Shown here piece by piece: positions 42,253 through 50,097 of a DNA stretch of 64,000 bases. Made by a program: the position numbers and the translations under genes. Source of the DNA: Shimazuella alba (GTDB lineage: Bacteria; Bacillota; Bacilli; Thermoactinomycetales; Thermoactinomycetaceae); NCBI RefSeq assembly GCF_009831235.1, contig NZ_WUUL01000013.1, positions 1 through 64,000 on the forward strand, read 5' to 3'. Under the pieces are notes generated by a model. That model searched no databases. It had not been told where the DNA came from and was given only the letters and a program-made list of their open reading frames with translations. Every line of letters starts with the position of its first letter. The stretch's first letter is position 1.

Positions 42253-42308
42253 GTGGACGGTAGCCAGTCTGCCTTGCATCTGGCCGCGTGCGACGTGACT
42301 GATCTCCC
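42253..42308 (+). repeat. Left arm of inverted repeat around a coiled-coil gene
   Basis: TGTGGACGGT (42253-42262) and CGCGTGCGACGTGAC..GATC (42285-42308) are inverted at 42864-42873 and 42832-42855 with very few mismatches; a 17-base insert occurs in this arm. Confidence 0.75.
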
Positions 42309-42333
42309 TTATAAAATAAGGGGGAAAATATGT

Positions 42334-42822
42334 ATGGAAAAACAAGAGCAAGTTGTTGACCAACAGTCACGTCAAGAAATAGAGGGAATAACACACCTGG
42401 TAAAGACGATTGAGGCGAAAGATGCCAAAATCGACTCATTGCTCGCTGATAAGAATGAGTGGGAAAATCGGGCTCTTAAAGCCGAGGATCACTCTCAATT
42501 GCTTGCAAAGGAACTCGCTGCAACAAAAGCCGAGCTCCAAAAGCAGCAAACAGCAACCAATGAGTGGGAAAACCGGGCCATCAAAGCGGAGGACGCTTTA
42601 AAGAAAGCGAACTCCAGTAAATGGTGGATAATCGTGTTAGGTTGGATCGGTTGGATGGGATCGATGATCCTTTCAACCATTGTTGGGAAAGGAATCGAAA
42701 TTGGTTCTCCCAAAACAATAAAAAAGACCTCATCATTGTTTCCAATCGATGAGATCTTTTCAACCCCCTACGAATACGCGGCTATGCTTTGGACGGCTGT
42801 CCGTGTATTTGTAGGTTTGTAA
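42334..42822 (+). CDS. Coiled-coil membrane protein in an inverted-repeat cassette
   Basis: A 162-residue protein. The N-terminal 95 residues are coiled coil with a repeated block (NEWENRALKAED and NEWENRAIKAED). One membrane helix follows (WWIIVLGWIGWMGSMILSTIVG, about 99-120), then a 40-residue C-terminal tail. The ATG at 42334 follows AGGGGG. The gene lies exactly between two GC-rich inverted repeats, and its codons are somewhat richer in GC than its neighbours. I do not recognise the family; the shape recalls small phage-like or abortive-infection membrane proteins. Confidence 0.7.
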   Translation: MEKQEQVVDQQSRQEIEGITHLVKTIEAKDAKIDSLLADKNEWENRALKAEDHSQLLAKELAATKAELQKQQTATNEWENRAIKAEDALKKANSSKWWIIVLGWIGWMGSMILSTIVGKGIEIGSPKTIKKTSSLFPIDEIFSTPYEYAAMLWTAVRVFVGL

Positions 42823-42831
42823 ACATCTGAC

Positions 42832-42873
42832 GGGGGATCGGTCACGTCGCACGCGACCTGATCACCGTCCACA
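42832..42873 (-). repeat. Right arm of the inverted repeat
   Basis: Complement of the left arm at 42253-42308. The arm itself can fold (GTCGC/GCGAC inside GATC..GATC), so it may also end transcription of the enclosed gene. Confidence 0.75.
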
Positions 42874-43002
42874 TTATTTTATAAAAAGCATAGATTTCTG
42901 TCAAGAATTCTCTTGGAATATATTGGTTTGCCTTTGTATTAGCCTCGACTATCTTAATGTAAGGTTGTCCATCTTCCACTCGCCGCCTTCAGCTTCCTTT
43001 CC

Positions 43003-43066
43003 CTTGGTTTCCCATGCTAGCCTCAAGTATCCCATCACTTTTCTAAAACCGCTGCCATTTGCCTAG
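43003..43066 (-). pseudogene. Remnant of a second lasso-type PIMT gene
   Basis: On the minus strand the sequence AVLEK, then after a stop TAG..ASMG..P corresponds base for base to ATVLEKWWSTWASMGKPS near the C-terminus of the methyltransferase at 22245. It contains stop codons and small indels. The rest of the gene is gone. It lies just downstream of the paralogue of the lasso operon's first gene, at the position expected for the methyltransferase. Confidence 0.75.
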
Positions 43067-43101
43067 TACGTATAAACATGTGCTTTCATTTTAAACCTAC
43101 T

Positions 43102-43437
43102 TTACCTATGATCTCGAGATTTGCCAGCATAGATATCATAATTTTTTCCGTAAATATAAGTGATTCCTTCCCCCATCTCTACAACTTGTGCTCCAAGTAA
43201 GGTGATCTCTATCATTTTCCCATCTGTACTATGCAGCGTGAGTTTGCTAATTGGCTTGTCTGTTAGAGAAAGAGCATTTGGAGTTTTCTTATCAAAATAA
43301 TAATCGATCCGCATCTCCTCTCTTCCCAATGACAGCTTCGAACCGCTGTACATTCTCCAGTGTGGACTTAGTTTGAGGAAGTCCACAAAGTCCCTCACCT
43401 TGTCTCTGCATCCCTCTACGATTAGTTTTAATGCCAT
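43102..43437 (-). CDS. Paralogue of the small first lasso-operon protein
   Basis: A 111-residue protein nearly the same as the one at 23253-23582 (shared MALKLIVEGCRDKV, FLKLSPHWRMYSGSKLSLG, MRIDYYFDKKTPNALSLT). It differs mainly at the C-terminus (YAGKSRDHR). Here it is followed by only a scrap of methyltransferase, so it has outlived its operon. A divergent XRE-TPR regulator lies upstream, as at the main lasso locus. Its retention hints at a function independent of the lasso peptide. Confidence 0.8.
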   Translation of the reverse strand: MALKLIVEGCRDKVRDFVDFLKLSPHWRMYSGSKLSLGREEMRIDYYFDKKTPNALSLTDKPISKLTLHSTDGKMIEITLLGAQVVEMGEGITYIYGKNYDIYAGKSRDHR

Positions 43438-43520
43438 TTTTCCTTCATCCCTTTCATTTATTTTAGAGCCTTATTGTGTTTGTATTATATATTATTCAGA
43501 AAATTATTAGCAAATTTGGC

Positions 43521-43557
43521 TTTTTTAGATAAAAATTACATTTTCTAATCTAAAAAA
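43521..43557. promoter_or_regulatory. Operator-like inverted repeat
   Basis: TTTTTTAGAT (43521-43530) and ATCTAAAAAA (43548-43557) form a perfect 10-bp inverted repeat with 17 bases between, in the divergent promoter region of the XRE-TPR regulator. Confidence 0.5.
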
Positions 43558-43694
43558 ACCTCCGTTAGGATACAAAAACATGCTATCCACTATCGAAGAT
43601 AAATAATACAATCTAAAAATTGGTAAAAAAAGAGGGATTTAAATAAGAAGTGGCGAAATTTTTTTAAAAAATTTACAATAAAGGAGGGTTCTAC

Positions 43695-44999
43695 ATGACA
43701 AAAGAAATGGGACATGCATTGCGTTCCATTCGCAAACAAAAAGGGATGCGAATTGCAGATTTAGTGGAGAAAGGCTTATCTTCCGCCACGATCAGTTTTA
43801 TTGAACAAGGGAAAGTAGTAAAAGAAACCAAACTTCAGCGCTACTGTGAGAAACTAGACATCAATCCCACTCAGTTTCCCAATTTAGTGGAACACCAACA
43901 AAAATCCAATGCTCAGCTTCACATGCACTTATCTCTGTTAGAATCGCAAATCCAGCTCAACCTAGAAGACGGCGCCCTGCTTGCCGAACTGCGCAAGTTA
44001 GAAAAACAAGGTGAAATGCTGGGATTTGTCTATTTCCTCAAAGGATTATACTATTTTAACCGCAAAAAATGGGATCAAGCACAAAAGTACTTTGAAAGAG
44101 TAGTGGAGACGACCACAAAGCAGAAAGACTTCTCGTCCAATCTCATCGCTTCTGCTTATAAGGAACTGGCAAGGATTAGTTTTTTTCAGAAGAATGATCT
44201 CAAATCTGCTTTACACTTTGTTCAATTAGGATTAGATAGATATGATCCTGATGGTGATAGAATTGAAATAAAATACTTTCTTCTCATTGGAAAAATCTTA
44301 TATCTGGAAAAATTGAATCGTGTAGACGAAGCGCTTTTCATCTTAGATAGTTTATGGTCTGAACGCTATAAAATATCAAGTACTGAAATTCTATTAAACA
44401 TGTATGAAAGTAATGCTACTCTACTAAACAAAAAAAGAGAGTACAAAAAAGCTCTTCAGTATGTAGAAGAAGGTTACAAGTTAGCTAGTACTAATAGAAA
44501 ACACAGGAGAGCAGTAGAACTTCTTACTGCATGGGGAAATATTTTATTAAACTTAAATGAATACGAAACTGCTAGAACAATGTATCATCTTGCTTTAGAA
44601 TTTAAAGAAAAGAAGAAAATACAAGGAAATAATTTATTCGTTACTACATACACACACCTAGGACTATTGTACAAAAAAATAAATGATGTAGAAAATGCCA
44701 AAATCTATTTAAAAAAAGCTGTAGAAATTGGGAAACCTTCAAAAGACATTCCACGTTATTGTTTTGCTCTAATGTCTCTAGCAGATTTTGAGGCAAGTCA
44801 ACATGCTTACCCCAGCGCAATTCTCTATTATAATGAAGCAAAAGAATTAGCTATAGCATATCACTTAGAAAACCAGTTGGAAATTATTCTGGTAAGCTTA
44901 GCTGATTGTTGGAAACAAACAGGCTATCAAGATAGATATGTTGTTTCATTAGAAGAAATACAAAAGTTACTATTAGGAAGGAAAGGTGAAAATATATGA
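43695..44999 (+). CDS. XRE-family regulator with TPR domain (peptide-sensor type)
   Basis: A 434-residue protein: helix-turn-helix at 7-60 (GHALRSIRKQKGMRIADLVEKGLSSATISFIEQG), then about eight TPR motifs to the end (for example YFLKGLYYFNRKKWDQAQKYFERV, ALQYVEEGYKLAS, YTHLGLLYKKINDVENAKIYLKKAVEI). This is the architecture of PlcR/Rgg/NprR-like regulators that bind short peptides in the TPR groove. No clear signal-peptide gene follows. AAGGAGG precedes the ATG. It is divergent from the small lasso-type gene and may control it. Its N-terminal half resembles the regulator part of the fusion at 23966. Confidence 0.88.
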   Translation: MTKEMGHALRSIRKQKGMRIADLVEKGLSSATISFIEQGKVVKETKLQRYCEKLDINPTQFPNLVEHQQKSNAQLHMHLSLLESQIQLNLEDGALLAELRKLEKQGEMLGFVYFLKGLYYFNRKKWDQAQKYFERVVETTTKQKDFSSNLIASAYKELARISFFQKNDLKSALHFVQLGLDRYDPDGDRIEIKYFLLIGKILYLEKLNRVDEALFILDSLWSERYKISSTEILLNMYESNATLLNKKREYKKALQYVEEGYKLASTNRKHRRAVELLTAWGNILLNLNEYETARTMYHLALEFKEKKKIQGNNLFVTTYTHLGLLYKKINDVENAKIYLKKAVEIGKPSKDIPRYCFALMSLADFEASQHAYPSAILYYNEAKELAIAYHLENQLEIILVSLADCWKQTGYQDRYVVSLEEIQKLLLGRKGENI

Positions 45000-45087
45000 T
45001 GGACGGAGAACCACCTTGAATGACAAACTGCAAATTTCAATAAAATGTTTCTATACTACTGAAGACCATCATCTCGTTAAATCAGTA

Positions 45088-45130
45088 AACGCTATTTTCT
45101 CTACACAGAGAACTAGCGTTTTTTATTTTT
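45088..45130 (+). terminator. Terminator of the XRE-TPR gene
   Basis: AACGCTA (45088-45094) pairs with TAGCGTT (45114-45120), enclosing TTCTCT/AGAGAA, followed by TTTTATTTTT. An overlapping GTG frame (44986-45210) reads through it and is therefore doubtful. Confidence 0.85.
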
Positions 45131-45221
45131 TGATCTCATTTGAAGTAAACAAAACTACATTTAAGTACATACAAGGAGGTGGTGAAGATTTGGTTTCTAA
45201 ACCGCTATAAACTGCATAACA

Positions 45222-45256
45222 AAAACGAGCGAAACCAATATGGAGTCGCTCGTTTT
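45222..45256 (-). terminator. Bidirectional terminator after the isochorismatase-family gene
   Basis: An 11-bp perfect stem (45222-45232 with 45246-45256). On the minus strand it is followed by T after CGAGCG. Confidence 0.8.
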
Positions 45257-45283
45257 GATTTGAGGATTTATATATATGAACAA

Positions 45284-45808
45284 TTACACAGCAGAAACTA
45301 TATCTGCATCTATTTCTGAATGGATAATATTATGTCTACCTATTAACCGCTCCAACACCTTTACTCCTGCATCATGACTGACTTTACCACCATTGGAAGC
45401 AGAGTAATGTGCTAAGACAATAGGATGAATATGATTCTCAAATAAATCGACTGCTGTCTTTAAAACACAGCAATCCGTATCAATACCAAGTATAAATACT
45501 TTACCAATGTTATGCTCTTTGATAAATTTCATTGTTTCCATGTTAATAGCGGAATATGTTCCCTTTTTGAAGATATTGGTAACATACGGTTTTATTGCAG
45601 CATGTATATCTTGTTCAGCAGAGGTAGACAGTTTCCTCCAGTGAAGATAGTCTCTATAAGGACTTGGATCTTCGTTAATAAATTGCGTGAAAGCAACATA
45701 ATCGAACAAGTTCTTTTGCAACAGACTTGTTATTCTTTCCAGTACAAATTTTGTCTTCTCACTAACAAATCCATTTTGTACGTCCACTACAAATAATAGT
45801 GTATTCAT
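45284..45808 (-). CDS. Isochorismatase-family cysteine hydrolase
   Basis: A 174-residue protein with the family layout: LLFVVDVQNGF (catalytic Asp), a Lys in the FKKGTYSAI segment, and the nucleophile loop VFILGIDTDCCVLKTAVD (Cys). It would hydrolyse an amide or related bond in a small molecule (nicotinamidase, N-carbamoylsarcosine amidase and similar reactions); specificity is unclear. The ATG at 45808 has AAGGG 6 bases upstream. It lies 11 bases after the upstream gene in the same operon. Confidence 0.9.
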   Translation of the reverse strand: MNTLLFVVDVQNGFVSEKTKFVLERITSLLQKNLFDYVAFTQFINEDPSPYRDYLHWRKLSTSAEQDIHAAIKPYVTNIFKKGTYSAINMETMKFIKEHNIGKVFILGIDTDCCVLKTAVDLFENHIHPIVLAHYSASNGGKVSHDAGVKVLERLIGRHNIIHSEIDADIVSAV

Positions 45809-45819
45809 AATAAACCCTT

Positions 45820-47073
45820 TCATCTATACCTATTTTTTATAATAATAACGCAGACAGTTACTGCAAACAATCCAGCCGTTTTGACAAGGGCTGTTATCGA
45901 TAGCGGAGTGGGGTTAGAAAAATATTTATATAGATCAGGGGCTATTTGGAGATAGGCTACAGAAAATATAAGAATTTCGCTTGTTTGGATAAATACATGC
46001 TTTCGCTTTTCTTGTTTTGCTTTTAATGCATTTTCCCAATAACTTAACTTATTGAGCAGTCTATTTGCATTCGATAATATTCTGCTGGAATGAACCAATC
46101 CATCCAAAATACGTGTATAACGTTCTGGAATACTCGAACCATTAATATGCTGCACATCTTCTATCGCACGTTGGGTCTCTAATTTTATTATTAATAACTG
46201 TTCCATGGTAAAATCAGATTTCTGAACACCTTTTAAAGTCGTTGGTAAACTTGATTCTAAACAATAGAGATAGTACCAATAATGTTGTAGTTCTACCTCT
46301 AATAAAATCCAATCTTGCATATCTAGTTTATTGATATTTCCTGTTACAAAGACTGATGCCCAGCTCATAAAAGCCAAGATATCTTTTCTTGTTTCAAAAT
46401 CAACAGGTTCTTCGTCCATCTCATCCAAGAGTTTGCTTAATTGATCAGGATCTTTCATTACCTTATCCTCATCTAAGCTCAAAGAATCATTCATTCCTAA
46501 ATAAGCAGGATTTAAGATAATTGGTATCCCTTTTTGAAGATACGCTGGCAAGTTTGTAAACGTTAAACTCTCTGTCTTTAGTTGAGAAGGATAACCAAAA
46601 TGAATGGACATCACATAAGACAGCCCATCATATTCCCAATCTGGCAAAGACGAAACCCGCACTCGTTTTTTTGGCTTTGCTAGTACCTCTTTTAGTTCAC
46701 TCATAACTTTATGAATCGCTAATGAAACGGGATACTTCCCTTCCAAAATGGAACGATGACAATTTCGACGATCTCTTAAAAAATCCACTACAAATCGTAT
46801 ATCTTCTTTATAATTCATTGGATTATCTTTTAGTACAAAAACACCAATCCCTGTATCAAAGAGATATAAATCCAACTTATCATTCATCCCGCTTATGCTT
46901 GCTACGATAGGCTGTTTGGTAAGTATCATTTTTGATCTATCGTCTAATTGTTTTAGCATATGTTTGTTATCTAGATAATCACATATTTTATCTATGTCTT
47001 TTTGGGATAATGAATCGCCTAAATCAAATGGAATAAAGCGAACAGGCTTAATTTGTAAATGACTAAAATCCAT
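45820..47073 (-). CDS. Hypothetical protein with C-terminal membrane helices
   Basis: A 417-residue protein without recognised domain. The soluble part (1-350) mixes strands and helices (VRFIPFDLGDSLSQKDIDKICDYL, KLDLYLFDTGIGVFVLKD, FVSGNINKLDMQDW-like). Two hydrophobic helices near the C-terminus (SEILIFSVAYLQIAPDLYKYF and ALVKTAGLFAVTVCVIII) anchor it in the membrane. This shape resembles single-gene defence or sensor proteins next to restriction systems, but that is inference. AAGGGAGAG precedes the ATG. Confidence 0.7.
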   Translation of the reverse strand: MDFSHLQIKPVRFIPFDLGDSLSQKDIDKICDYLDNKHMLKQLDDRSKMILTKQPIVASISGMNDKLDLYLFDTGIGVFVLKDNPMNYKEDIRFVVDFLRDRRNCHRSILEGKYPVSLAIHKVMSELKEVLAKPKKRVRVSSLPDWEYDGLSYVMSIHFGYPSQLKTESLTFTNLPAYLQKGIPIILNPAYLGMNDSLSLDEDKVMKDPDQLSKLLDEMDEEPVDFETRKDILAFMSWASVFVTGNINKLDMQDWILLEVELQHYWYYLYCLESSLPTTLKGVQKSDFTMEQLLIIKLETQRAIEDVQHINGSSIPERYTRILDGLVHSSRILSNANRLLNKLSYWENALKAKQEKRKHVFIQTSEILIFSVAYLQIAPDLYKYFSNPTPLSITALVKTAGLFAVTVCVIIIKNRYR

Positions 47074-47218
47074 CCACTCTCTCCCTTAGCAAATTTTTAC
47101 TTATATATTCTAATTTAATGTTTTTTTCTGATAATGTCTACAATAAGTACTGAAAATTTAGATTTATAAGTCGGATAAACTCTAAATTTTCCTTTATTAT
47201 AAAGTAGACCTTGAAAGA

Positions 47219-47250
47219 GAAAACGGGCATGTGAGATGCAGCCCGTTTTG
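47219..47250 (-). terminator. Terminator after hsdS
   Basis: AAACGGGC (47221-47228) with GCCCGTTT (47241-47248); TTTTCTCTTTC follows on the minus strand. Confidence 0.8.
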
Positions 47251-47264
47251 TTGTGTTACAGGTA

Positions 47265-48620
47265 TTATGTTAACTGTTCTTGGAGTACTTCTTTTAGGAG
47301 TTCGATAGCACTTTCTTCTGTGGGGTCGTTGGTACCAAGTTCGCCACGAAATGCTTTGGAGAGAATGGATTGTTTTAACATCGGAAGATTATTTAATGCA
47401 CTATCAATTATTTCTCTGTGCTCTTCTTCATATTTAAATAATTGTTTCAATTGTCCCCCAATTAATTCTTGTTCTTCTAAAGGAGGAACAGGTATCATCA
47501 ATTTTTTGACAGATGATAAGTTTAATTCAACTTGATTAGTACTACCTGTAAAATTGTTTAAAAGCTTATCTTGAATTAAAGGACTACTTAAATAGTAATA
47601 CAAGAAAGTTGAATTGATAAAATTGTCATTAGTTCTCACAACAGTTACATGCGAATCAGCCACTACTGTTTCCTTTAATTCTTCATTAATCTTTGCTACT
47701 CTTCCAATAGTACCTGTTCCTGTTGAGTTTATTAATATATCATTTAAGCGTAAAAATCTCTCTTCTTTATATTTAGACAATGTATTCTCATCAAAAAATC
47801 TTGCTTTTGTAAGATCAAAACCTTTCCATTGTACACACTTTTGAGATACTACTCTAACACTTGAATCCTCAACGTATTTTGGACTCTTTCCACGTTGAAT
47901 ATAAATGCAGACATCTTCTATCTTTAACCAGTTCCAATTTAGAGGAAGGGTTATTTCCTTTTTTTCTATCTGCTCACTCTGAAAACCATTAAATTCTCTC
48001 CACTTTGCTGTCAACTTCCCACGAAAAGCCTTATCCAAAATCGCTGCTCGACGAAGTTCAAATGTTTGTTTTGCTTCATCAATCAATTGCTTTGCTTTGT
48101 CAATTTTATTTAAGAGATATTCAACTTTTTTTGCAATTCGTTTTTGTTCTGCTTTTGGCGGAAAAGCAATAGTTAAAGAATAGGCATCTTCTCTATTTAG
48201 ACCTGGAATTGCGGTTGAACGATTTAATCTTTGTAAATTTAGGTTTCTTAATAAGTAGTAATAATATCGTAAATCTAATTCTTTATTTATTTCTAGGTAG
48301 TATGTTGTATCAATTGGCCAACCTGAATTATCAAACCAATTTACTACCCCGTGAGAACCTTTTCGTCCCACTATAACAATTGGTCCTTCCACTAAAGGTT
48401 CAGAATGATACCCTACGACACCATTTGAACCAAAAACCGGGAATCCATTTCCAGACCTATTTTTTTTAGGTAATGATTTACCATATGATAATTTTAAAAC
48501 TGAGCCTAAATTAGTCCAAATCCAATTCTTAGGTATTTTATAGGGCTGTTCTTTTAAAGGTACAAGTACTTCCTCTAATAATTCATCCATTGTCTTCTTC
48601 TGTTTAATTTTCCTACTCAT
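47265..48620 (-). CDS. hsdS: Type I restriction system specificity subunit HsdS
   Basis: A 451-residue HsdS with two target-recognition domains, each opened by a PxNW motif (IPKNWIWTNLGSVLKLSYGKSL and LPLNWNWLKIEDVCIYIQRGKS), and two conserved helical spacers with KAFRGKL/KAFRGEL motifs. It determines the bipartite DNA site recognised by the methylase and nuclease. The ATG at 48620 overlaps the end of hsdM, with GGAG upstream; a GTG at 48623 is the alternative. The order R-M-S is on one operon. Confidence 0.95.
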   Translation of the reverse strand: MSRKIKQKKTMDELLEEVLVPLKEQPYKIPKNWIWTNLGSVLKLSYGKSLPKKNRSGNGFPVFGSNGVVGYHSEPLVEGPIVIVGRKGSHGVVNWFDNSGWPIDTTYYLEINKELDLRYYYYLLRNLNLQRLNRSTAIPGLNREDAYSLTIAFPPKAEQKRIAKKVEYLLNKIDKAKQLIDEAKQTFELRRAAILDKAFRGKLTAKWREFNGFQSEQIEKKEITLPLNWNWLKIEDVCIYIQRGKSPKYVEDSSVRVVSQKCVQWKGFDLTKARFFDENTLSKYKEERFLRLNDILINSTGTGTIGRVAKINEELKETVVADSHVTVVRTNDNFINSTFLYYYLSSPLIQDKLLNNFTGSTNQVELNLSSVKKLMIPVPPLEEQELIGGQLKQLFKYEEEHREIIDSALNNLPMLKQSILSKAFRGELGTNDPTEESAIELLKEVLQEQLT

Positions 48621-50097
48621 CACTACTCACTCCAACTGCTTCATTGATCAACAGTATTTTATTTTTTGGTTTATAACTTTTCCCAGATTCAACAAAACGA
48701 AGCTCGTCCACTACTTCGTTTAACAGCCCTACAGCTTGTGTTAATTTCTCAATCGCTTCTTCCGCAGACCCAATTGGATCAGGTAAATTCTCATAGATAG
48801 AATGGGCTTCATCTGCAATCAACCCAATATCCAAACTATCATCTTTCTTTGCAATCTCCTCACGTGTAAACACATTCCAACGATCATCAGCAACCTTGCT
48901 TCTATCTTCCGCATCATAAACCTTTATGAAATCAGCAAAATGCTCTTCTTTCAACGGATTACGCTTCCCAAAGCTTGGCATATTGGTACGAAGATCATAT
49001 ACCCAAACTTCTTTTGTATTTCCTGCCTCTGTTTCCCCGCGTGTAAAGAAGAGGACATTTGTCTTTACTCCTTGGGCATAGAAAATACCTGTTGGCAGAC
49101 GTAAAATGGTATGTAAGTTACACTTATTCATCAAATCACGGCGGATTTCTCCTCCCACACCGCTTTCAAACAACACATTATCCGGTAAAACAACTGCTGC
49201 ACGTGCTTTGCCGTTTGCTTTTAATGCTCTGTATATATGCTGTAAAAAGTTAAGCTGTTTGTTGGTGGTGGTATAAGTAAGGTCAGAACGGGTTAATCTC
49301 TCGCCGCCTTGTTTCGTACCAAAGGGTGGATTGGTCAGGATACAGTCGTAATTTTTTAAACCTTCACCTAAGCTGGAAAGGGTATCGCCAAGGATAACTT
49401 CCCCTTGAATATCATGAAGAAGTGCATTCATCATCGCTAGACGGTGAGTATCTCGTACCAACTCGACACCAGTAAACGCTTCTTTTTGCTGAAACTCTAC
49501 TTCTTGTTCACTAAGTGAAAAATATTCATTTGTTGCTTTTGATACATGATTATTTGCGGCGATCATAAAACCAAAGGTTCCACATGCTGGGTCATGGCAG
49601 CGTTCTCCTGGCTGCGGATTTACCAACTGGACAATGACGTTAATCAAAGAGCGAGGGGTGAAGTACTGCCCTGCTCCTGATTTTAATTCACTGGCGTTTT
49701 TCTCCAGCAGCCCTTCATATAAATCTCCAAAATCTTCTTTATCGGAGCTGTACCAATCGATTTGATCCATGGAACGAATTAATTTTTCTAGGTTTTTTGG
49801 TTCATCTATATTTGTTTTGGCGTTGGTATAAATTTGACTTAGAATATTTCCATCTTGTGTATTTCCTAGTTCATTTAATAGTTCTACATAATGTTTCTTT
49901 AGCTCTATGCCATGTTTACTAGAAAGGGATTCCCAACGATAATCTTCTGGTATTTGATAATCTTGTCCCGTTTCTTTCATCATCTTTAAAAATAAGAGAT
50001 AGGTAAGTTCCGTCACATACTGATGATACGTAATTCCGTCGTCTCTCAAGACATTACAAAGACTCCAAAGTTTCTGTACGATTTCATGATTATTCAT
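48613..50097 (-). CDS. hsdM: Type I restriction system methyltransferase HsdM
   Basis: A 494-residue N6-adenine methyltransferase. The N-terminal HsdM domain (NHEIVQKLWSLCNVLRDDGITYHQYVTELTYLLFLK) is followed by SAM-binding motif I (DPACGTFGFMIAAN) and the catalytic NPPF (ILTNPPFGTKQGGERL). It methylates the site set by HsdS and forms M2S and R2M2S complexes. Its ATG directly follows the hsdR stop. A 23-residue C-terminal tail (KPKNKILLINEAVGVSSDE) overlaps hsdS. Confidence 0.97.
   Translation of the reverse strand: MNNHEIVQKLWSLCNVLRDDGITYHQYVTELTYLLFLKMMKETGQDYQIPEDYRWESLSSKHGIELKKHYVELLNELGNTQDGNILSQIYTNAKTNIDEPKNLEKLIRSMDQIDWYSSDKEDFGDLYEGLLEKNASELKSGAGQYFTPRSLINVIVQLVNPQPGERCHDPACGTFGFMIAANNHVSKATNEYFSLSEQEVEFQQKEAFTGVELVRDTHRLAMMNALLHDIQGEVILGDTLSSLGEGLKNYDCILTNPPFGTKQGGERLTRSDLTYTTTNKQLNFLQHIYRALKANGKARAAVVLPDNVLFESGVGGEIRRDLMNKCNLHTILRLPTGIFYAQGVKTNVLFFTRGETEAGNTKEVWVYDLRTNMPSFGKRNPLKEEHFADFIKVYDAEDRSKVADDRWNVFTREEIAKKDDSLDIGLIADEAHSIYENLPDPIGSAEEAIEKLTQAVGLLNEVVDELRFVESGKSYKPKNKILLINEAVGVSSDE

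Noticed and set aside
44986-45210. GTG frame overlapping the end of the XRE-TPR gene, considered as a signal-peptide gene
   Set aside because: It runs through a strong terminator and has no signal-peptide character; no PapR/Phr-like peptide is visible.
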